Source: a bacterium
GTDB taxonomy: Bacteria > Patescibacteriota > Microgenomatia > Daviesbacterales > UBA10151
Length of the DNA stretch: 52,536 bases
Direction: 5' to 3'
Assembly (NCBI GenBank): GCA_021786105.1
Contig: JAJYNW010000005.1
Coordinates: forward strand, 1 to 52,536
Positions 48,495 to 52,536 of the stretch are shown here, in pieces (within the stretch, counting starts at the first letter, position 1; the number at the start of each line of letters is the position of its first letter). The position numbers and the translations under genes are program-made. The notes under the pieces are model-generated. The model made no database searches and had not been told where the DNA came from. It saw only the letters and a list, made by a program, of their open reading frames with translations.

Positions 48495-49501
48495 AGATTT
48501 TAGTTACTGGCGGTTGCGGTTTTATTGGGTCAAATTTTATCCGCTATTGGTCAAAAGCTCATCCGGATGATCAGGTAATAAACTTTGATAAGTTAACTTA
48601 TGCTGGGCATCTTTCTTCAACAAAAGATTTTGCCGATAATCCCAGCTACAAATTTATTCAGGGAGACATTTGTGATGAAGAATTGGTGAGCCAGGCAATG
48701 GAAGGGGTTGATACCGTGGTCCATTTTGCGGCTGAATCGCACGTTGACCGTTCCGTTTTGGATCCGATGGTTTTTATAAAAACAAACGTTTTAGGAACCG
48801 GAATACTTCTCAACACGGCCTTAAAACATTCAGTAAAGCGATTTCACCACGTCTCAACGGATGAAGTCTTTGGTCAACTAAAACCAGGAGAAGATCCCTG
48901 GACAGAGGATAGTAAATATATGCCAAGGACTCCTTATTCTGCCTCCAAAGCCGGGTCTGACCATCTGGTTCGGGCATATTTTGAAACTTATGGTTTGCCA
49001 GTAACAATTACCAATTGTGCCAATAATTTTGGTTTTTACCACGACCCGGAAAAATTAATTCCCCGATTTATTACCAACCTTTTGCTGGATAAAAAAGTTC
49101 CCTTAATGGGTAAAGGGGAAAATATCCGGGAGTGGTTATTTGCGGAAGACCATGCCCGAGCTATTGATTTGGTAATCCAGAAAGGTGAAATAGGAGAAAC
49201 TTACTGTGTAGGTGGGGAGGCAAAAACTAATTTAGAGGTGACGAAAGCAATCTTAAAGTTTTTAGGTAAGGATGAATCCTGGATCGAATATGTTGAACAC
49301 CGGTTAGGCCATGATTTTCGCTATGGTTTAGATGACGCCAAACTTAGAAAATTAGGATGGAAACCGGAACATGATTTTGATACTTGGCTTGAAAAAACCG
49401 TTAAATGGTACCAGGATAACAAGTGGTGGTGGGAACCGCTACTAAAAGATAAACCTGTGGTTGACAGGATAGCTCAAAAAAATTATGTCCAAAGCGTCTG
49501 A
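48491..49501 (+). CDS. rfbB: dTDP-glucose 4,6-dehydratase
   Basis: [57 protein letters not shown]. Confidence 0.95.
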   Translation: MKILVTGGCGFIGSNFIRYWSKAHPDDQVINFDKLTYAGHLSSTKDFADNPSYKFIQGDICDEELVSQAMEGVDTVVHFAAESHVDRSVLDPMVFIKTNVLGTGILLNTALKHSVKRFHHVSTDEVFGQLKPGEDPWTEDSKYMPRTPYSASKAGSDHLVRAYFETYGLPVTITNCANNFGFYHDPEKLIPRFITNLLLDKKVPLMGKGENIREWLFAEDHARAIDLVIQKGEIGETYCVGGEAKTNLEVTKAILKFLGKDESWIEYVEHRLGHDFRYGLDDAKLRKLGWKPEHDFDTWLEKTVKWYQDNKWWWEPLLKDKPVVDRIAQKNYVQSV

Positions 49502-50063
49502 ACATATTAAAACAACCGGAATAGAAGGTCTTTTTGTCATCGAACGGGAGACTCTTGATGATAGCAGAGGCTTCTTTAGAGAAGTTTTTCATCTTGATGA
49601 ACTGGAAGAAGTCCTAGGGTATAAGTTTGATGGAGTACAAATGAACCATTCGATGTCTAAGCCAGGGGTGGTTAGGGGAATTCATCCTGATCCTTGGGAT
49701 AAGTTAATCTATCCTGCCAGCGGCAAAGTATTTACAGCCATTGCTGATATTGACCCTAAGTCTCCAACATTTAAAAAGGTAGAGACCTTTACTATGGATG
49801 ATGATCATCGTTATGCTCTTTTTATTCGCAAGGGTTTGGGTAACAGTTTATGTGCCGTGGGAGAAGAACCTGTTAACTATATTTATTTGGTTACTTCTTA
49901 TTGGGATGGGAATTTGTTAAGCGGAATGAGGGCAGTAGCCTACAACGATCCGGATCTAAATATTGCCTGGCCGGTTGAAAACCCGATTATTTCCGAAAAA
50001 GATTTGCATAATAAAACTTTAAGGGAACATTATCAGGAGGAATATCCGGAGCTTTTTAGATGA
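49485..50063 (+). CDS. rfbC: RmlC-like dTDP-4-dehydro-6-deoxy-sugar epimerase, divergent
   Basis: LDDSRGFFREVFHLDELEEVL, PGVVRGIHPDPWDKLIY, cupin fold pattern; in rml operon. Confidence 0.8.
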   Translation: MSKASEHIKTTGIEGLFVIERETLDDSRGFFREVFHLDELEEVLGYKFDGVQMNHSMSKPGVVRGIHPDPWDKLIYPASGKVFTAIADIDPKSPTFKKVETFTMDDDHRYALFIRKGLGNSLCAVGEEPVNYIYLVTSYWDGNLLSGMRAVAYNDPDLNIAWPVENPIISEKDLHNKTLREHYQEEYPELFR

Positions 50064-50953
50064 ATAAGGTTTTGGTTTTTGGCGGGGAAGGATTAATCGG
50101 TTCCCGGTTTATTGAACTAAACAAAAAACGTTTTGATATCCAGACGCCCTTAGCGTGCGAAGTTGATTTTCTAAAAGATGACCAATTAGAAAAAGCCGTG
50201 AAGAGCTCCGATGCATCGATCATTATTAATTTTGTAGCTTATACCAATGTTGATGAGGCAGAAAAAGAAAAAGACAACAAGGATGGGGTGGTTTACAAAC
50301 TTAATGTCGGAAGCACGGAAAGGCTTACCCAGGCCTGTAAAGAAACCGGAAAATACTTAATTCATATTTCTACGGACTATGTTTTTGATGGTAAACAGGA
50401 AGACCGCCCTTATACTGAAGAAGATATTCCCAATCCTTTGAGCTGGTATGCCCAGACCAAATATCTCGCTGAGCAAGTTGTGACTGAAAGAGGGGATAAG
50501 TTTGCGATAGTACGTTTCGAACTTCCTTTCAGAAGCCACTACGAGATTAAAAAAGACATTGCCCGGTTTTTTGTGGAACAACTGCAACAAAATAAACAGA
50601 TAACGGCAATTACCGATCAAAAGATAACTCCATTATTTATTGACGACGGGGCTATGGCTTTGGGGGAGATAGCTGAGAATCAATCCCAGGGAGTTTACCA
50701 TGTTGTTTGCAGCGACTCGACTACTACCTTTGATTTTGTTAAATTAATTGCGGAAAAGTTCGGGTTGGATCAAAACTTAATTAAGCCCACAGCTTACGAT
50801 GAGTACAGTAAAACCCGGACTGCTCAAAGGCCTCACTATTCCTGGATGGATACCACAAAATTTAGGAAGCAGTTTGGAGAAGGAATTTTACATACAATTA
50901 GCGAGTCCCTGGATATTTTCAAACAGCAAATTGACGAAAAGAGTAGTAATTAG
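50060..50953 (+). CDS. rfbD: dTDP-4-dehydrorhamnose reductase
   Basis: VLVFGGEGLIGSRFIEL; NFVAYTNVDEAEKE; HISTDYVFDGKQEDRPYTEED; SWYAQTKYLAEQ. Confidence 0.9.
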   Translation: MNKVLVFGGEGLIGSRFIELNKKRFDIQTPLACEVDFLKDDQLEKAVKSSDASIIINFVAYTNVDEAEKEKDNKDGVVYKLNVGSTERLTQACKETGKYLIHISTDYVFDGKQEDRPYTEEDIPNPLSWYAQTKYLAEQVVTERGDKFAIVRFELPFRSHYEIKKDIARFFVEQLQQNKQITAITDQKITPLFIDDGAMALGEIAENQSQGVYHVVCSDSTTTFDFVKLIAEKFGLDQNLIKPTAYDEYSKTRTAQRPHYSWMDTTKFRKQFGEGILHTISESLDIFKQQIDEKSSN

Positions 50954-50967
50954 TTATATTAACTAGC

Positions 50968-51984
50968 ATGGCAAAGAAGAAACGGGCACTTATTACAGGC
51001 ATTACCGGACAAGACGGTTCCTACTTAACTGAGTTTTTGCTCGATAAAGGCTACGAAGTTGCAGGTTTGGTGAGAAGGACCATTACTAATGACCTCGGTA
51101 ATTCCAAACATCTCAAAGATGAAATTCTCGTTTATTATGGTGACCTCCAAGCTCCGGAATCAATAGCTTTAGCAATCTATGACTTTAAACCGGATGAGAT
51201 TTATAACTTAGCGGCGCAGTCTTCGCCAATGGCTTCGTTTAAGGACAAGTTAGGGACAATGGCAATTACCGGAACCGGAGCGGTGCATGTTTTTGACCGG
51301 GCTAAAGATATTGTTCCCAATGCTAAGATTTACCAAGCTTCTACCTCTGAGATGTTTGGTGCACCTCCTTGTGTACCGCAAAATGAAGAGACACCTCTAT
51401 CTCCGGCTAATCCTTATGCTGCAGCAAAACTTTATGCCCACCAAATGGCGAAGATTTCCCGGGTCGATAAAAACGATCCCCAATTTATCGCCTGTGGAAT
51501 ATTGTTTAACCATGAAAGTCCGCGACGTGGTATTAACTTTGTGACCAGGAAAATTACAGCCGCCGTTGCCTGTATTAAAAACGGCAAAACGGAAGGCATT
51601 CCTTTAAATGAATGGGGTGAGCCGATTGTCCAAAACGGAAAATTGAAGTTGGGTTACTTGGGTTCCAAGAGGGATTGGGGGTATTCCCCGGATTATGTCC
51701 AGGCAATGTGGCTGATGTTGCAGCAAGATAAACCGGATGATTTTATTGTGGCTACGGGAGAAGTCCATACAGTAGAAGATTTTTGCCGGGAAGCTTTTGC
51801 TGAAGTGGGGTTGGATTACAAGGATTATGTTGTTACTGACCCCAGTTTTATTCCTCCGGTAGAGACAGGGCCGCTTTGTGGGGATTACTCAAAAGCCAAA
51901 AAGGTTTTAGGCTGGAAACCAAAAACGACTTTTACGGAGTTGGTAAAAATTATGGTCCACTCCGATCTAGCTAAATTTTCCTAA
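50968..51984 (+). CDS. gmd: GDP-mannose 4,6-dehydratase family
   Basis: ALITGITGQDGSYLTEFLLDKGYEVAGLVRR; YNLAAQSSPMASF; STSEMFGAP; LFNHESPRRGINFVTRKI; GYLGSKRDWGYSPDYVQAMWLMLQ. Confidence 0.9.
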   Translation: MAKKKRALITGITGQDGSYLTEFLLDKGYEVAGLVRRTITNDLGNSKHLKDEILVYYGDLQAPESIALAIYDFKPDEIYNLAAQSSPMASFKDKLGTMAITGTGAVHVFDRAKDIVPNAKIYQASTSEMFGAPPCVPQNEETPLSPANPYAAAKLYAHQMAKISRVDKNDPQFIACGILFNHESPRRGINFVTRKITAAVACIKNGKTEGIPLNEWGEPIVQNGKLKLGYLGSKRDWGYSPDYVQAMWLMLQQDKPDDFIVATGEVHTVEDFCREAFAEVGLDYKDYVVTDPSFIPPVETGPLCGDYSKAKKVLGWKPKTTFTELVKIMVHSDLAKFS

Positions 51985-52032
51985 GATCCCCACATTGTCA
52001 AATTATTTCAGGTTAGTTACAATCAACCAGTA

Positions 52033-52536
52033 ATGCCAAAGAAAAAAGTTGTCGTTTTGTTGCCGACTTATAACGAAAAGAATAATGTTGAGAAAGCAGC
52101 TAATGCAGTTCTTGCTCAAGAGAAAAATTTGCCGGGATGGGAAATAGAGGTTTTAATTTCTGATAGTAAATCCCCGGATGGGACGGGAGAGGTAGCTGCG
52201 CAACTTGCCAAAAAGAATCCCAAAATTCACTACCTTTCTACGGGTCGAGGTTTAGGTGTAGGTTTAATTGAAGGACATACTTATGCGGTTAAAAACTTAC
52301 ATCCGGATATCTTAGCCCAAATGGATGCTGACGGCCAGGTAGGTTGGGATGTGTTACCAAGATTGGTTAAAGCTATTGAGGAAGGTTATAATCTGGCTTT
52401 AGGATCTCGGTTTGTTTCCGGGGGGGCTAATAAACTATCCCCCATGCGCAGGTTATTTTCAGCCGGGTCTTCTTGGGTCAGCCGGATTTTGATTGGTCCT
52501 TTTGATGTTAAAGAGGTCACTAACTCTGCCCGAGCC
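52033..52536 (+). CDS. glycosyltransferase family 2 (dolichol-phosphate-mannose synthase-like), truncated by window end
   Basis: Not in track (no stop in window): MPKKKVVVLLPTYNEKNNVEKAANAVLAQEKNLPGWEIEVLISDSKSPDGTGEVAAQLAKKN...MDADGQVGWDVLPRLV. Confidence 0.85.
   Translation, partial: MPKKKVVVLLPTYNEKNNVEKAANAVLAQEKNLPGWEIEVLISDSKSPDGTGEVAAQLAKKNPKIHYLSTGRGLGVGLIEGHTYAVKNLHPDILAQMDADGQVGWDVLPRLVKAIEEGYNLALGSRFVSGGANKLSPMRRLFSAGSSWVSRILIGPFDVKEVTNSARA

Noticed and set aside
1-52536. Alternative genetic code (UGA as Gly/Trp as in some CPR)
   Set aside because: TGA ends several conserved genes (e.g. first ORF at 386, ftsE at 43431) and RF2 is present
1-52536. CRISPR arrays, transposases, prophage or rRNA genes
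   Set aside because: None seen in the ORF translations or sequence; no regularly spaced direct repeats noticed

Overview
52.5 kb gene-dense bacterial window using the standard code: TGA stops occur throughout and a prfB gene is present. The gene content resembles a Patescibacteria/CPR (Microgenomates-like) chromosome; this lineage call is inference. Main blocks: (1) copper-handling operon (cupredoxin, CopA, SafE-cupredoxin fusion, HMA protein); (2) PfkB kinase, FBP aldolase and an ABC transporter without a substrate-binding protein; (3) L,D-transpeptidase and D,D-carboxypeptidase; (4) a large LCAT-like surface lipase; (5) nrdR, class II RNR and cob(I)alamin adenosyltransferase; (6) lon behind a CIRCE-like operator, and a K+-independent-type H+-PPase; (7) tRNA-Glu(CUC) flanked by partial copies of its own ends; (8) greA and a pair of divergent paralogs, one with HExxH; (9) lysS-HD-serS; (10) ugd, galE, secA; (11) prfB-ftsE-ftsX plus two tandem coiled-coil secreted hydrolases; (12) tsaE/tsaB, a CAP protein, rmlABCD, gmd and a GT2. 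Strongest finding: the coiled-coil/M23 protein at 40041-41258 carries its LytM/M23 motifs in circularly permuted order (HLH half before the HxxxD...YWH half). It sits beside a near-identical coiled-coil paralog with a C39-like cysteine peptidase domain, directly downstream of ftsEX. Other notable signals: a 16/18 CIRCE match upstream of lon, a 14/16 NrdR-box match upstream of nrdR-nrdJ, a recurrent -10 element 6-8 nt from start codons (leaderless transcription), and a perfect 12-bp hairpin between ftsE and ftsX. No database search or structure prediction was run.
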